From an uncultured Eubacteriales bacterium (GTDB lineage: Bacteria > Bacillota > Clostridia > Lachnospirales > Anaerotignaceae): DNA of 8,341 nucleotides. The first letter of the stretch is position 1; each line of letters begins with the position of its first letter. This document shows positions 1 through 7,359 of this stretch, piece after piece. A model generated the notes under the pieces. It did not search any database. It was not told where the DNA came from and saw nothing but the letters and a program-made list of their open reading frames with translations. Location of the stretch: positions 1 through 8,341 of the forward strand of contig CABPCX010000066.1 of NCBI GenBank assembly GCA_902406135.1, given 5' to 3'. The position numbers were made by a program, and so were the translations under genes.

Positions 1-81
1 GAAAAGTGCAAAGTAATCAAAAGAAAAGGTCATGTTATGGTCATTTGTGAAAATCCCAAACATAAACAGAGACAGGGCTGA
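1..81 (+). CDS. rpmJ: 50S ribosomal protein L36, C-terminal part (5' end outside the window)
   Basis: Reading frame 1 gives 26 residues and a TGA stop, starting EKCKVIKRKGHVMVICENPK and ending HKQRQG. This is the nearly invariant C-terminus of bacterial L36, a ~37-residue protein of the large subunit, so roughly 11 N-terminal residues lie upstream of the window. The visible Cys3, Cys16 and His21 of the fragment are metal ligands in the zinc-binding (C+) form of L36; a further cysteine expected upstream cannot be seen. Its position directly before rpsM is the usual infA-rpmJ-rpsM order. A 256-base spacer follows, and no convincing terminator separates the genes, so readthrough into the alpha operon is likely. 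Confidence 0.97.
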   Translation, partial: EKCKVIKRKGHVMVICENPKHKQRQG

Positions 82-221
82 TATCTTTAATTATATGGGT
101 TGTGAAGGGGCATGAACCCTTCAGACCGATTTGGTTTTCAGCTGTCGGGCGGCTGACAGGCCTCCGGTCTGTACCGACAGAAAAAAATATAAAAATTTTA
201 ATGGAAACATTAAAAAAATCT
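82..221 (+). other. Structured rpmJ-rpsM intergenic RNA with competing helices
   Basis: Several complementary segments are visible. TGAAGGG 103-109 pairs with CCCTTCA 117-123. CAGACCG 122-128 pairs with CGGTCTG 165-171. CTGTCGG 142-148 pairs with CCGACAG 174-180. ACAGGCC 156-162 pairs with GGTCTGT 166-172 (one G-U). Some exclude one another, while the second and third together would form an H-type pseudoknot. No U-tract follows, so this is not an ordinary terminator. It would be present only in transcripts reading through from rpmJ, because the main promoter lies downstream. A role as a ribosomal-protein (for example S4) target or an RNA processing site is inference. Confidence 0.4.
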
Positions 222-250
222 TTGAAAAATCCGGAAATCTTTGGTATAAT
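222..250 (+). promoter_or_regulatory. Sigma-A promoter of the alpha operon, with UP-like A tracts
   Basis: A -35 box TTGAAA (222-227) and a perfect -10 box TATAAT (245-250) are separated by 17 bases. A TGG immediately before the -10 makes it an extended -10. The preceding 181-220 is rich in A and T runs and could act as an UP element, as expected for a ribosomal-protein promoter. Transcription should start near 257, giving an ~80-base leader before rpsM. An 8-bp stem capped by GAAA (196-215) lies inside the A/T-rich tract. Confidence 0.85.
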
Positions 251-289
251 AAAATGATGTGATTTACGGGTTAGTAAAATAAGAATTTA

Positions 290-309
290 ATTGGAAACAA
301 TCGTTGTTT
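290..309 (+). promoter_or_regulatory. Two mutually exclusive small hairpins in the rpsM 5' leader
   Basis: ATTG 290-293, GAAA loop, CAAT 298-301 forms a short GNRA hairpin. AAACAA 295-300 can instead pair with TTGTTT 304-309 around a 3-base loop. The two share bases and cannot coexist. They lie about 12 bases before the Shine-Dalgarno sequence GGAGGT (321-326). They are weak, A/U-rich stems, so a regulatory role is speculative. Confidence 0.25.
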
Positions 310-337
310 ATAACACTTTAGGAGGTGCAAATTTTAC

Positions 338-706
338 ATGGCACGTATTGCTGGTGTAGACTTACCAAGAGAAAAACGCGTTGAGGTCGGCCTTACTTAT
401 GTATATGGCATCGGACACGCAAGCGCTGTAAGAATCTTAGCTGAGGCAGGAGTTAATCCTGACGTAAGATGCAGAGATTTAACGGATGAAGAAGTTGCAA
501 GAATCCGTGACGTAATAGATAGATCACAGACTGTAGAAGGTGACCTTAGACGTGAGATCGCTCTCAACATCAAACGTCTTATGGAAATCGGATGCTACAG
601 AGGAATCCGCCACAGAAAAGGCCTTCCTGTTAGAGGTCAGAAAACTAAGACAAACGCTCGTACAAGAAAAGGTCCTAGAAAGACTGTTGCTAACAAGAAG
701 AAATAA
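338..706 (+). CDS. rpsM: 30S ribosomal protein S13
   Basis: The 122-residue product begins [20 protein letters not shown] and has the full S13 architecture. An N-terminal helical domain contains a helix-two-turn-helix region (about residues 14-60). The basic C-terminal tail includes the [20 protein letters not shown] motif and ends in lysines. S13 sits in the head of the small subunit, contacts 16S rRNA and the P-site tRNA, and forms bridges to the 50S subunit. The length matches the family. The ATG is set by the SD GGAGGT at 321-326, 11 bases upstream. It is the first gene of the rpsM-rpsK-rpsD-rpoA-rplQ operon, followed by rpsK after 22 bases. Confidence 0.98.
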   Translation: MARIAGVDLPREKRVEVGLTYVYGIGHASAVRILAEAGVNPDVRCRDLTDEEVARIRDVIDRSQTVEGDLRREIALNIKRLMEIGCYRGIRHRKGLPVRGQKTKTNARTRKGPRKTVANKKK

Positions 707-728
707 TTAAGAGGGAGGCAAAAGACTA

Positions 729-1130
729 ATGGCAAAGAAAGCTGTTAAAAAATCGACTACACGCAGACGCCGCGACAGAAAACACGTTGAACGCGGTCAG
801 GCGCATATCCAGTCAACATTTAACAATACAATAGTAACTATTACAGATACAGTAGGAAACACACTTTCATGGGCAAGTGCTGGTGAATTAGGATTCAGAG
901 GTTCAAGAAAGTCAACTCCCTACGCAGCTCAGATGGCAGCTGAAACAGCAGCTAAGGCAGCTTCTGATTACGGTTTAAAGACTGTAGAAGTTTTCGTTAA
1001 GGGACCCGGTTCAGGACGTGAAGCAGCTATCCGTGCGCTTCAGGCAGCAGGTCTTGATGTAACAATGATCAAAGACGTTACACCTGTACCCCACAACGGA
1101 TGCAGACCACCCAAACGCAGAAGAGTATAA
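729..1130 (+). CDS. rpsK: 30S ribosomal protein S11
   Basis: The 133-residue product carries a lysine/arginine-rich N-terminal extension (about residues 1-20). The S11 core follows, with [18 protein letters not shown] near residue 23. The C-terminal motif [13 protein letters not shown] closes the protein. S11 lines the platform of the 30S subunit, binds 16S rRNA near the decoding and E-site region, and contacts S7. The length is typical. An SD GGGAGG (713-718) lies 10 bases before the ATG. It is the second gene of the alpha operon, 19 bases before rpsD. Confidence 0.98.
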   Translation: MAKKAVKKSTTRRRRDRKHVERGQAHIQSTFNNTIVTITDTVGNTLSWASAGELGFRGSRKSTPYAAQMAAETAAKAASDYGLKTVEVFVKGPGSGREAAIRALQAAGLDVTMIKDVTPVPHNGCRPPKRRRV

Positions 1131-1149
1131 TTAGGAGGTGCTTAGTTAA

Positions 1150-1746
1150 ATGGCTAGAGATAGAGTTCCAGTTCTTAAGAGATGTAGATCACTCAACCTT
1201 GATCCTATCTATTTAGGAATTGAAAAGAAATCAAAGAAGAAAAATACAAAAGCCGGCAAGAAGATGAGTGAGTACGGCCTTCAGTTAAGAGAAAAACAGA
1301 AAGCTAAATTCATCTACGGCGTTCTTGAAAAACAGTTCAGAGGATATTTCGCTAGAGCTGAAAAGATGAGAGAGGGTATCCCCGGTGAAAACCTCCTTAT
1401 CCTTCTTGAGCTTAGACTTGACAACGTAATGTTCAGACTTGGCTACGGAAGAACAAGAAAGGAAGCTAGACAGATCGTTCGCCACAAACATGTATTTGTA
1501 AATGGCAAACCTGTAGATATTCCTTCATATCAGGTAAAGGTCGGCGACGTTATTTCAGTTAAAGACAAATATGCCGATATGCAGAGATACAAAGATATAC
1601 TTGATGTAACAGCCACAAGGGTAGTACCCGAATGGTTAAGCGCAGACCATGAGAACCTTAAGGGAACTGTTGTATGCAAGCCCACAAGAGCTATGATCGA
1701 CATCCCCGTTGAGGAAACTCTTATTGTCGAGCTCTATTCAAAGTAA
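1150..1746 (+). CDS. rpsD: 30S ribosomal protein S4
   Basis: The 198-residue product has the S4 N-terminal rRNA-binding domain (about 1-85) and then the S4 RNA-binding fold (about 86-150), recognisable by [20 protein letters not shown] and the later [21 protein letters not shown]4 is a primary 16S rRNA binder that nucleates 30S assembly. In several bacteria it also represses translation of its own operon. Only one cysteine (Cys12) is visible at the N-terminus, so this is the zinc-less (C-) type. The SD AGGAGGTG (1133-1140) fits the ATG. In Bacillus rpsD is separate from this operon. Its place here between rpsK and rpoA is the clostridial order, so the operon could be subject to S4 feedback (inference). 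Confidence 0.98.
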   Translation: MARDRVPVLKRCRSLNLDPIYLGIEKKSKKKNTKAGKKMSEYGLQLREKQKAKFIYGVLEKQFRGYFARAEKMREGIPGENLLILLELRLDNVMFRLGYGRTRKEARQIVRHKHVFVNGKPVDIPSYQVKVGDVISVKDKYADMQRYKDILDVTATRVVPEWLSADHENLKGTVVCKPTRAMIDIPVEETLIVELYSK

Positions 1747-1795
1747 TGATTTTGTTGGTTACTGCTTTTTATATCTGCAAGGGAGGTTTAAATGA

Positions 1796-2755
1796 GTGTT
1801 TGAATTTGAGAAACCTCGTATAGAAATAGCTGAAATGGCACAGGACGGAACATATGGCCGTTTTGTGGTTGAACCCCTTGAAAGAGGATATGGTACAACG
1901 CTCGGTAACTCGCTGAGAAGAATACTTCTTTCATCACTTCCCGGTTCTGCCGTAAGTAATGTAAAGATTGACGGTGTTCTTCATGAATTCAGCGTTATTC
2001 CTGGAGTAAAGGAAGACGTTACCGAAATCATTTTGAATTTAAAATGTCTCGCGATTAAAAATACAAGTGAGGGCAATGAGTCTAAGGTGGCTTACATAGA
2101 CGTCGAAGGCGAAGGCGAAGTAACTGCTAAAGATATCAAAGCTGACAGTGATATAGAGATCCTTAATCCGGATCTCCATATCGCGACATTAAGCGGCGGC
2201 CCTAACAGTAAGCTGTATATGGAAATAACAATCAGCAACGGCAGAGGATATGTCGGAGCTGACAAAAACAAGAAGGAAGACCAGCCCATAGGAATGCTTC
2301 CTGTTGACAGTATCTTTACACCTGTCACAAGGGTAAACTTCCTTGTTGAGAATACGCGAGTAGGTCAGATTACAGATTATGATAAACTGACTCTTGAAGT
2401 ATGGACAAACGGAACTATTGCACCCGATGACGCCGTAAGCTACGGCGCAAAACTTCTTAACGAGCACCTTGCTCTTTTCATTGACCTTTCAGACAATGCT
2501 AAGAACACAGAGATACTTGTTGAGAAGGAGGAAGGAAAGAAAGAGAAAGTGCTCGAAATGAGCATCGAAGAACTCGACCTTTCAGTACGTTCCTACAACT
2601 GTCTCAAACGTGCCGGAATCAATACCGTAGAGGATCTTGCTTGCAAGACCGAAGAGGAAATGATGAAGGTAAGAAACCTCGGAAAGAAGTCTCTTGAAGA
2701 AGTTCTCAACAAGATTGCAGAACTTGGACTTTCATTAAAACCGAGTGATGATTAA
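1796..2755 (+). CDS. rpoA: DNA-directed RNA polymerase subunit alpha
   Basis: The 319-residue product has the N-terminal dimerisation and assembly domain (about 1-235), with [20 protein letters not shown] near residue 26. A charged linker (about 240-255, rich in E and K) follows, then the C-terminal domain (about 256-315) with [13 protein letters not shown] and [10 protein letters not shown]. Arg265, the key DNA/UP-element-binding residue in E. coli alpha, falls at the same number here. Alpha scaffolds beta and beta-prime and binds UP elements and activators. The start is GTG at 1796, nine bases after the SD GGAGG (1782-1786), and yields the canonical MFEFEKP opening. An ATG at 1792 is out of frame and encodes only three residues. 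Confidence 0.97.
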   Translation: MFEFEKPRIEIAEMAQDGTYGRFVVEPLERGYGTTLGNSLRRILLSSLPGSAVSNVKIDGVLHEFSVIPGVKEDVTEIILNLKCLAIKNTSEGNESKVAYIDVEGEGEVTAKDIKADSDIEILNPDLHIATLSGGPNSKLYMEITISNGRGYVGADKNKKEDQPIGMLPVDSIFTPVTRVNFLVENTRVGQITDYDKLTLEVWTNGTIAPDDAVSYGAKLLNEHLALFIDLSDNAKNTEILVEKEEGKKEKVLEMSIEELDLSVRSYNCLKRAGINTVEDLACKTEEEMMKVRNLGKKSLEEVLNKIAELGLSLKPSDD

Positions 2756-2845
2756 TTATTATTGACGTAAGACTGCAGGGGGCTGTAAGCCCAAAGAGCA
2801 AGTCCCCTGGGGTAAGTTTTACGGTGTTTACAAGGAGGATTTGTA
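2756..2845 (+). promoter_or_regulatory. Structured rpoA-rplQ spacer, possible translational control element
   Basis: Two alternative folds are visible. In one, GACT 2771-2774 pairs with AGTC 2801-2804 and encloses GGGCT 2780-2784 / AGCCC 2788-2792. In the other, CAGGGG 2776-2781 pairs with CCCCTG 2804-2809. The folds share the G run and so exclude one another. No U-tract follows, so it does not look like a terminator. It ends 22 bases before the rplQ SD AAGGAGGAT (2832-2840). The 90-base gap is the longest between coding genes of this operon. A switch controlling L17 output, or an mRNA processing site, is inference. Confidence 0.4.
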
Positions 2846-3388
2846 ATGACAGGTTCAGGAAACAGAAAACTCGGACGCACAAGCAGCCAGAGAAAGGCTC
2901 TTTTAAGAAATCAGGTAACTAGTCTTTTATACTACGGAAAGATTAAGACAACTGAAACAAGAGCTAAAGAAGTAAGAAGAATAGCTGAAAAGCTTATCAC
3001 ACTTGCAGTTAAGGAAAAGGACAATTTTGAGGAAGTTGAAGTAATGGCTAAGGTTCCCAAGAAAGACGCTTCCGGCAAGAGAGTTAAAGAAGTAGTAGAC
3101 GGCAAGAAAGTTACTGTTTACGAAGAAGTTAAGAAGACAATCAAGAAAGATAAGCCTTCAAGACTTAATGCGAGAAGAAAACTTTTAAGCGTTCTTTACC
3201 CTGTAACAGAAGTTCCCAAGGACGGAAAGAAAGTAAGAAAGAACACTGTTAAGGTTGATATGTGCGCTAAGATGTTTGACGAGATCGCTCCTAAATATGC
3301 TGACCGCAAGGGCGGATATACTCGTATAATCAAACTCGGAAACCGTAAAGGTGACGGCGCTCCCGAAGTAATTATCGAGCTTGTTTAA
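2846..3388 (+). CDS. rplQ: 50S ribosomal protein L17, enlarged form
   Basis: The 180-residue product keeps both ends of L17: [20 protein letters not shown] near the N-terminus and [20 protein letters not shown] near the C-terminus. L17 binds 23S rRNA near the polypeptide exit tunnel. The usual bacterial length is about 115-130 residues. The excess lies in a lysine- and glutamate-rich insertion (about 57-104) between LITLA and [10 protein letters not shown], plus a smaller one (about 119-136, including [12 protein letters not shown]). The frame stays open and codon use is unchanged across the insertions, so they are genuine. From memory, similarly enlarged L17 proteins occur in Lachnospiraceae. 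It is the last gene of the alpha operon, followed by a terminator nine bases after the stop. Confidence 0.96.
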   Translation: MTGSGNRKLGRTSSQRKALLRNQVTSLLYYGKIKTTETRAKEVRRIAEKLITLAVKEKDNFEEVEVMAKVPKKDASGKRVKEVVDGKKVTVYEEVKKTIKKDKPSRLNARRKLLSVLYPVTEVPKDGKKVRKNTVKVDMCAKMFDEIAPKYADRKGGYTRIIKLGNRKGDGAPEVIIELV

Positions 3389-3396
3389 GAAACAAA

Positions 3397-3428
3397 GGGG
3401 ATTAAGTGCTGCTTAATCCCCATTTTTT
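3397..3428 (+). terminator. Intrinsic terminator of the alpha operon
   Basis: A perfect 10-bp stem, GGGGATTAAG (3397-3406) with CTTAATCCCC (3412-3421), closes a 5-base loop. It is followed by A and six Ts (3423-3428). It lies immediately after rplQ and separates the ribosomal/RNAP operon from the ECF transporter genes. Confidence 0.95.
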
Positions 3429-3449
3429 CATATTTGAGCTTTTATGAGA

Positions 3450-3486
3450 TTTAACAAAGTTATTTTAAGAAGATGATTTTGTTAAA
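3450..3486 (+). promoter_or_regulatory. Long inverted repeat upstream of ecfA1
   Basis: TTTAACAAA (3450-3458) and TTTGTTAAA (3478-3486) are a perfect 9-bp inverted repeat. Pairing continues inward (3459-3466 with 3470-3477, including three G-U pairs) to a 3-base AAG loop, giving a 17-bp hairpin in RNA. It is 46 bases before the ecfA1 start and no T-tract follows, so it is not a standard terminator. It could be a protein operator as DNA or a leader structure as RNA. No convincing sigma-A promoter was found nearby; TATAAA (3490-3495) and TATATA (3497-3502) lack good -35 partners. Confidence 0.45.
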
Positions 3487-3531
3487 CCTTATAAATTATA
3501 TAGTCTGATTAAATTAAAAGACGGTGATATT

Positions 3532-4398
3532 ATGAAAATGGTTGAAGCAAAAAATGTGAGCTACGAGTATACAAAGGTAGTGGAAGTACAAGGCCAGAAT
3601 ACCGAAAGAAAGCTTATGGCTCTCGATAATATAAATATAGATATTGAAAAGGGCAGCTTTGTGGCTGTGCTTGGCCATAACGGCTCGGGAAAATCCACAT
3701 TTGCGAAACATCTCAATGCCCTTGTGACACCTTCGGAAGGTACGATTTTTGTAGACGGAATGGATACAAAAAATGACGAACTGGTATGGAAGATAAGACA
3801 GAATACGGGAATGGTATTCCAGAATCCCGATAATCAGCTTGTTGCTACCATAGTCGAAGAAGATGTTGCCTTTGGTCCTGAAAACCTTGGCATTGAGCCT
3901 TCCGAGATAAGGAAAAGAGTAGATGAGTCCCTTAAAATGGTTGGAATGGACGGCTTTCAGAAGGATACACCTTCAAAGCTTTCAGGCGGCCAGAAACAGA
4001 GGATAGCCATTGCGGGCATACTGGCAATGAAACCCCAGTGTATCGTTTTGGACGAGCCTACAGCTATGCTTGACCCCCAGGGACGTCAGGATGTAATGGA
4101 GACTATCCATAAACTTAATAAGGAAAACGGTATAACAATAATACTTATTACCCACTATATGGACGAAGCCGTTTCGGCTGATAAGGTTTATGTTATAGAC
4201 GATGGAAAAATGGTTATGCAGGGAACTCCCAGGGAGATATTTTCTCAGGTGGATAAGATGAAATACTATGGTCTTGACGTTCCCCAGGTAACGGAAACAG
4301 CCTATAACTTAAGAAAAATGGGTATAGATATACCACAGGATATACTTACTGTGGATGAAATGGTAGGTGCGATATGTCGATTAAAATCAACCATTTAA
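3532..4398 (+). CDS. ecfA1: Energy-coupling factor transporter ATP-binding protein EcfA1
   Basis: The 288-residue product is an ABC ATPase with a complete motif set: Walker [10 protein letters not shown] (48-56), Q-loop Gln97 in VFQNPDNQ, signature LSGGQKQR (150-157), Walker B IVLDEP with catalytic Glu175, and H-loop His208. VFQNPDNQ and a D-loop region reading AMLDPQGR point to EcfA1 rather than EcfA2. With EcfA2 and EcfT it forms the cytosolic/membrane module that powers exchangeable substrate-binding S components for vitamins and metals. No S component is encoded here, as expected for a shared group II system. The SD-like GGTGAT (3523-3528) extends a partial match to the anti-SD. A second in-frame ATG at 3538 is an alternative start. 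It overlaps ecfA2 by 25 bases. Confidence 0.95.
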   Translation: MKMVEAKNVSYEYTKVVEVQGQNTERKLMALDNINIDIEKGSFVAVLGHNGSGKSTFAKHLNALVTPSEGTIFVDGMDTKNDELVWKIRQNTGMVFQNPDNQLVATIVEEDVAFGPENLGIEPSEIRKRVDESLKMVGMDGFQKDTPSKLSGGQKQRIAIAGILAMKPQCIVLDEPTAMLDPQGRQDVMETIHKLNKENGITIILITHYMDEAVSADKVYVIDDGKMVMQGTPREIFSQVDKMKYYGLDVPQVTETAYNLRKMGIDIPQDILTVDEMVGAICRLKSTI

Positions 4399-5228
4399 CA
4401 CAAATATACGGACAGGGAACTGCCTTTGAGAAAAAGGCCCTTGATGATATAAATCTTGAAATTCAAGACGGGGAGTTCATAGGTCTTATAGGCCATACGG
4501 GCTCAGGAAAATCAACTCTCATACAGCATTTGAATGCACTTCTTGTGCCCACCAGCGGAGAAGTGCTGCTTAACGGTGAAAACATATATGCCGATAAGAG
4601 CAAGCTGAAATCCATAAGACAGAGAGTAGGCCTTGTTTTCCAGTATCCCGAGCATCAGCTTTTTGAGATGACCGTTTATAAGGATGTGGCTTACGGTCCC
4701 GGAAATCTGGGATTAAGCCAGGAAGAAATAGATAAAAGAGTCCGCTCAGCCTTTGAAACAGTAGGCCTTGGGGAAGATATTTATGATAAATCACCCTTTG
4801 AGCTTTCGGGCGGCCAGAAAAGAAGGGCAGCCATTGCCGGAGTTTTGGCCATGGAGCCAGAGGTTCTCATATTGGACGAGCCTACGGCAGGACTGGACCC
4901 TAAGGGCAGAGACGAGATACTTGATGCCGTTAAAAAAATGCACGATATGAGAAAAATAACGGTAATACTTGTATCCCATAGTATGGAAGACGTGGCAAAA
5001 CTGGTAGACAGGATAATAGTATTGTCGAAGGGCAAAACAGCCATTGTTGGAACACCTAAGGAAGTATTTTCACAGAGGGAAAAGCTTGAATCCATAGGGC
5101 TTGCGGCGCCTCAGATAAGCTATGTATTTTCTGAATTATATCAGAAGGGATACGATGTGCCCACTGATATATATACTGTTTCCGATGCTACGGATGTATT
5201 ATATAAGTTTTTGAAGCAGGTGAAGTGA
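4374..5228 (+). CDS. ecfA2: Energy-coupling factor transporter ATP-binding protein EcfA2
   Basis: The 284-residue product is the second ATPase of the ECF module. It shows Walker [10 protein letters not shown] (40-48), Q-loop Gln90 in [11 protein letters not shown], signature LSGGQKRR (144-151), Walker B LILDEP with catalytic Glu169, D-loop GLDPKGR and H-loop His202. YPEHQLFE and [11 protein letters not shown] are typical of EcfA2. It pairs with EcfA1 as a heterodimer whose ATP-driven closing moves the coupling helices of EcfT. The start ATG lies inside the end of ecfA1, with an SD-like AGGTG (4365-4369) also inside ecfA1, indicating translational coupling. Its stop overlaps the ecfT start by one base (TGATG). 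Confidence 0.95.
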   Translation: MSIKINHLTQIYGQGTAFEKKALDDINLEIQDGEFIGLIGHTGSGKSTLIQHLNALLVPTSGEVLLNGENIYADKSKLKSIRQRVGLVFQYPEHQLFEMTVYKDVAYGPGNLGLSQEEIDKRVRSAFETVGLGEDIYDKSPFELSGGQKRRAAIAGVLAMEPEVLILDEPTAGLDPKGRDEILDAVKKMHDMRKITVILVSHSMEDVAKLVDRIIVLSKGKTAIVGTPKEVFSQREKLESIGLAAPQISYVFSELYQKGYDVPTDIYTVSDATDVLYKFLKQVK

Positions 5229-6031
5229 TGATAAGAGATATAACCATAGGTCAGTATTATCCTGCTGACTCACCGATTCATAAAATTGATGCTCGAGTTA
5301 AAATAGTGATAACACTTTTATATATACTTTCTCTTTTCATCATAGAAAGTTTTATAGGATATGCCTTTGTTATCGCTTCGCTGGCAGTCATAATAAAAAT
5401 GTCAAAGGTACCCTTTAAGTTTATGGTAAAGGGACTTAAATCACTGATATTTATAATCGTTTTTACGGCCATAATAAACCTGTTTGTGACAAAGGGCGAA
5501 ACTCCGCTCTTTACTGTATGGAGATTTACAGTAACCCTTGAAGGCGTTTATTTTGCCATAAAAATGTGTTTGAGGATTGTACTCCTCATAATAGGTTCGT
5601 CAATACTGACGCTTACCACAACGCCAATAAAGCTTACGGACGGTATAGAATCACTGCTTAAACCGCTGTCAAAGGTGGGAGTGCCTGCGCACGATATAGC
5701 AATGATGATGACAATTGCCTTAAGATTTATACCCACACTGCTGGATGAGACTGATAAAATAATAAAAGCTCAGCAGGCCAGGGGCGCTGATTTTGATACA
5801 GGTAATCTGGTAAACAAGGCTAAGGCTTTGGTACCAATACTTGTCCCTTTGTTTATTTCGGCTTTCAGAAGAGCCGATGAACTGGCCATGGCCATGGAAG
5901 CCCGCTGCTATGCAGGCGGAGGCCAGAGAACAAGAATGAATGTAATGAAAATAACTTCGATAGATTATGTGGCTTCAGTAGTATTTGTAATATACTTTGC
6001 AGTGCTTGTAGCCATAAGGATATTTGTTTGA
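5228..6031 (+). CDS. ecfT: Energy-coupling factor transporter transmembrane protein EcfT
   Basis: The 267-residue product is a hydrophobic membrane protein with several predicted transmembrane stretches (about 24-55, 66-87, 105-128, 200-212 and 246-265). A cytoplasmic helical region carries the two family motifs: Ala-Arg-Gly at 184-186 (AQQARGADF) and Ala-Arg-Cys at 225-227 (AMEARCYAG). These arginine motifs sit at the ends of the coupling helices that dock on EcfA1 and EcfA2. ATG 5228 overlaps the ecfA2 stop as TGATG and is 4 bases after AGGTGA (5218-5223). A GTG at 5225 is only 1 base from that SD and was not chosen. Substrate range depends on S components encoded elsewhere. Confidence 0.95.
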   Translation: MIRDITIGQYYPADSPIHKIDARVKIVITLLYILSLFIIESFIGYAFVIASLAVIIKMSKVPFKFMVKGLKSLIFIIVFTAIINLFVTKGETPLFTVWRFTVTLEGVYFAIKMCLRIVLLIIGSSILTLTTTPIKLTDGIESLLKPLSKVGVPAHDIAMMMTIALRFIPTLLDETDKIIKAQQARGADFDTGNLVNKAKALVPILVPLFISAFRRADELAMAMEARCYAGGGQRTRMNVMKITSIDYVASVVFVIYFAVLVAIRIFV

Positions 6032-6032
6032 T

Positions 6033-6767
6033 ATGAAAAGAGTACTTCTTACAATTTCATACGACGGAACAGCCTACAGCGGATGGCAGAAGCAGAAAAA
6101 TGCCGTAACCGTACAGGGAGAGTTTGACAGAGCATGCTCGGTGCTTTTCAGGGAGCCCATAGAGAGCATAGGAGCCAGCCGTACGGATGCAGGTGTACAT
6201 GCCTTGGGACAGAGGGTGGTAATAGATGTAAATACGTCCATACCCACCGAAAGGATACCCATGGCGCTTAACGCATTTCTGCCTGACGATATAGTCGTTA
6301 CTGCCGCTGAGGATACGGATAAGGATTTCAATCCGAGATTCAAAGCCGTAAAGAAAACCTATGAATACAGGATATACAACAAACCCTTTAGAAATCCTGT
6401 TTACAGGAATTACAGTGAGTATGTCAGGGAAACCCTTGATATAGAAAAAATGAGAGCAGCCTGTGCAGCATTTGTAGGCGAGCATGACTTTAAAGCCTTC
6501 TGTGCAGCGGGCAACAGCTCAAAGACTACTGTAAGGACCATATATTCGCTTGAAGTATGCGAAGAAGGGGATTTTATCGTAATAAGAGTTACGGGAAACG
6601 GATTCCTTTACAATATGGTGAGGATAATAGCCGGAACTTTGATTTATGTGGGAACAGGCAAAATTGCCGCCCAGGATATACCCGGAATAATAGATTCCTG
6701 CGACAGGAGCAAAGCCGGTAAAACAGCGGGGCCGTCAGGTCTTACGCTTGTTAAAATTATGTATTGA
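6033..6767 (+). CDS. truA: tRNA pseudouridine(38-40) synthase TruA
   Basis: The 244-residue product converts uridines 38-40 in the tRNA anticodon arm to pseudouridine. It opens with MKRVLLTISYDGTAYSGWQ, the conserved TruA start. It carries catalytic Asp52 in SRTDAGVHALGQ, the KKTYEYRI segment around Tyr110, and the late motif NGFLYNMVRIIAGTL (189-203). The length fits the family. ATG 6033 is one base after the ecfT stop. An in-frame TTG at 6024 would add three residues (MFD) absent from the family consensus, so the ATG is preferred, although its AAGGA (6016-6020) is 12 bases away. The gene is part of the ecf operon. No terminator is seen before rplM, so readthrough is possible. Confidence 0.95.
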   Translation: MKRVLLTISYDGTAYSGWQKQKNAVTVQGEFDRACSVLFREPIESIGASRTDAGVHALGQRVVIDVNTSIPTERIPMALNAFLPDDIVVTAAEDTDKDFNPRFKAVKKTYEYRIYNKPFRNPVYRNYSEYVRETLDIEKMRAACAAFVGEHDFKAFCAAGNSSKTTVRTIYSLEVCEEGDFIVIRVTGNGFLYNMVRIIAGTLIYVGTGKIAAQDIPGIIDSCDRSKAGKTAGPSGLTLVKIMY

Positions 6768-6783
6768 TTTTTTAAAATCTCTA

Positions 6784-6812
6784 TTGACAGCAAATGGGCT
6801 TTATAATATAAT
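6784..6812 (+). promoter_or_regulatory. Perfect-consensus sigma-A promoter of rplM-rpsI
   Basis: TTGACA (6784-6789) and TATAAT (6807-6812) are separated by 17 bases: a full consensus promoter. A second TATAAT (6802-6807) overlaps the first by one base but would leave only a 12-base spacer. Transcription should start near 6819, giving an ~86-base leader before rplM. The promoter starts 16 bases after the truA stop. Confidence 0.9.
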
Positions 6813-6818
6813 TAAAGC

Positions 6819-6892
6819 TGTTGCAATGCCACTTATAAACTCGTTAGCCCCGAGTTTGTCTATAAATTTTATATCTGTTTTGGAAACTTAAG
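6819..6892 (+). ncRNA. 5' leader of rplM with hairpin, possible L13 leader
   Basis: A 7-bp stem, AAACTCG (6837-6843) with CGAGTTT (6851-6857), closes a 7-base loop. It can be extended by a G-U and an A-U pair at the base. A second A/U palindrome, TATAAA (6861-6866) / TTTATA (6868-6873), lies downstream. An L13 autoregulatory leader upstream of rplM is known in Firmicutes. The position and hairpin are compatible, but the match to that RNA family could not be tested here. Confidence 0.45.
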
Positions 6893-6904
6893 GGAGGTTT
6901 AACA

Positions 6905-7342
6905 ATGAGAACAACATACATGGCAAAACCCGCCGATATCGAAAAGAAATGGTATGTTGTAGACGCAACTGATAAAACATTAGGACGTCTTGCATCAGAA
7001 ATAGCTAAAGTATTACGCGGAAAAAACAAAGCTATCTATACCCCACATATAGATACAGGTGACTACGTAATCGTTATCAACGCTGACAAAATCAAAGTAA
7101 CAGGCAAAAAGATGGATCAGAAGATCTACAGACGCAACTCAGGATGGATCGGAGGACTTAAAGAAACTCCTCTTAGAAGAATGCTTGAAACAAAGCCTGA
7201 AGAAGTGCTTACTCATGCTGTTAAAGGCATGCTTCCCAAAAATGCACTCGGAAGAGCTATGATGAGAAAACTTTTCGTTTACGCTTCAGCAGAGCATCCT
7301 CACGCAGCTCAGAAACCCGAAGTATTAGAAATTAAGTATTGA
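6905..7342 (+). CDS. rplM: 50S ribosomal protein L13
   Basis: The 145-residue product has the L13 signature throughout: [18 protein letters not shown] near residue 15, the central [16 protein letters not shown], and the motif [19 protein letters not shown] near residue 104. L13 is an early-binding 23S rRNA protein needed for 50S assembly. The length matches the family (about 142-148). The start at 6905 follows SD GGGAGGT (6892-6898). An ATG at 6920 ([10 protein letters not shown]) also resembles some annotated starts, but the first has the better SD. It forms the conserved rplM-rpsI pair, separated by 17 bases. Confidence 0.98.
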   Translation: MRTTYMAKPADIEKKWYVVDATDKTLGRLASEIAKVLRGKNKAIYTPHIDTGDYVIVINADKIKVTGKKMDQKIYRRNSGWIGGLKETPLRRMLETKPEEVLTHAVKGMLPKNALGRAMMRKLFVYASAEHPHAAQKPEVLEIKY

Positions 7343-7359
7343 GATAAGGAGGAAGCAAA

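Noticed and set aside
103..123. Intrinsic terminator after rpmJ
   Set aside because: The TGAAGGG/CCCTTCA stem is only 7 bp and is not followed by a T run.
4781..5095. 104-codon open frame on the - strand
   Set aside because: It lies antisense within ecfA2, has no SD and no recognisable domain.
5225..5227. GTG start for ecfT
   Set aside because: It is one base from the SD and overlaps the ecfA2 stop; ATG 5228 gives the usual TGATG coupling and a family-like N-terminus.
6024..6026. TTG start for truA
   Set aside because: It would add three non-conserved residues and sits inside the end of ecfT; ATG 6033 matches the family start.
6057..6485. 142-codon open frame on the - strand
   Set aside because: It is entirely antisense to truA, which has a full set of family motifs; the frame is a by-product of truA codon use.
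6802..6807. First TATAAT as the rplM -10 box
   Set aside because: It would leave only 12 bases to the TTGACA box; the overlapping TATAAT at 6807-6812 gives the standard 17.
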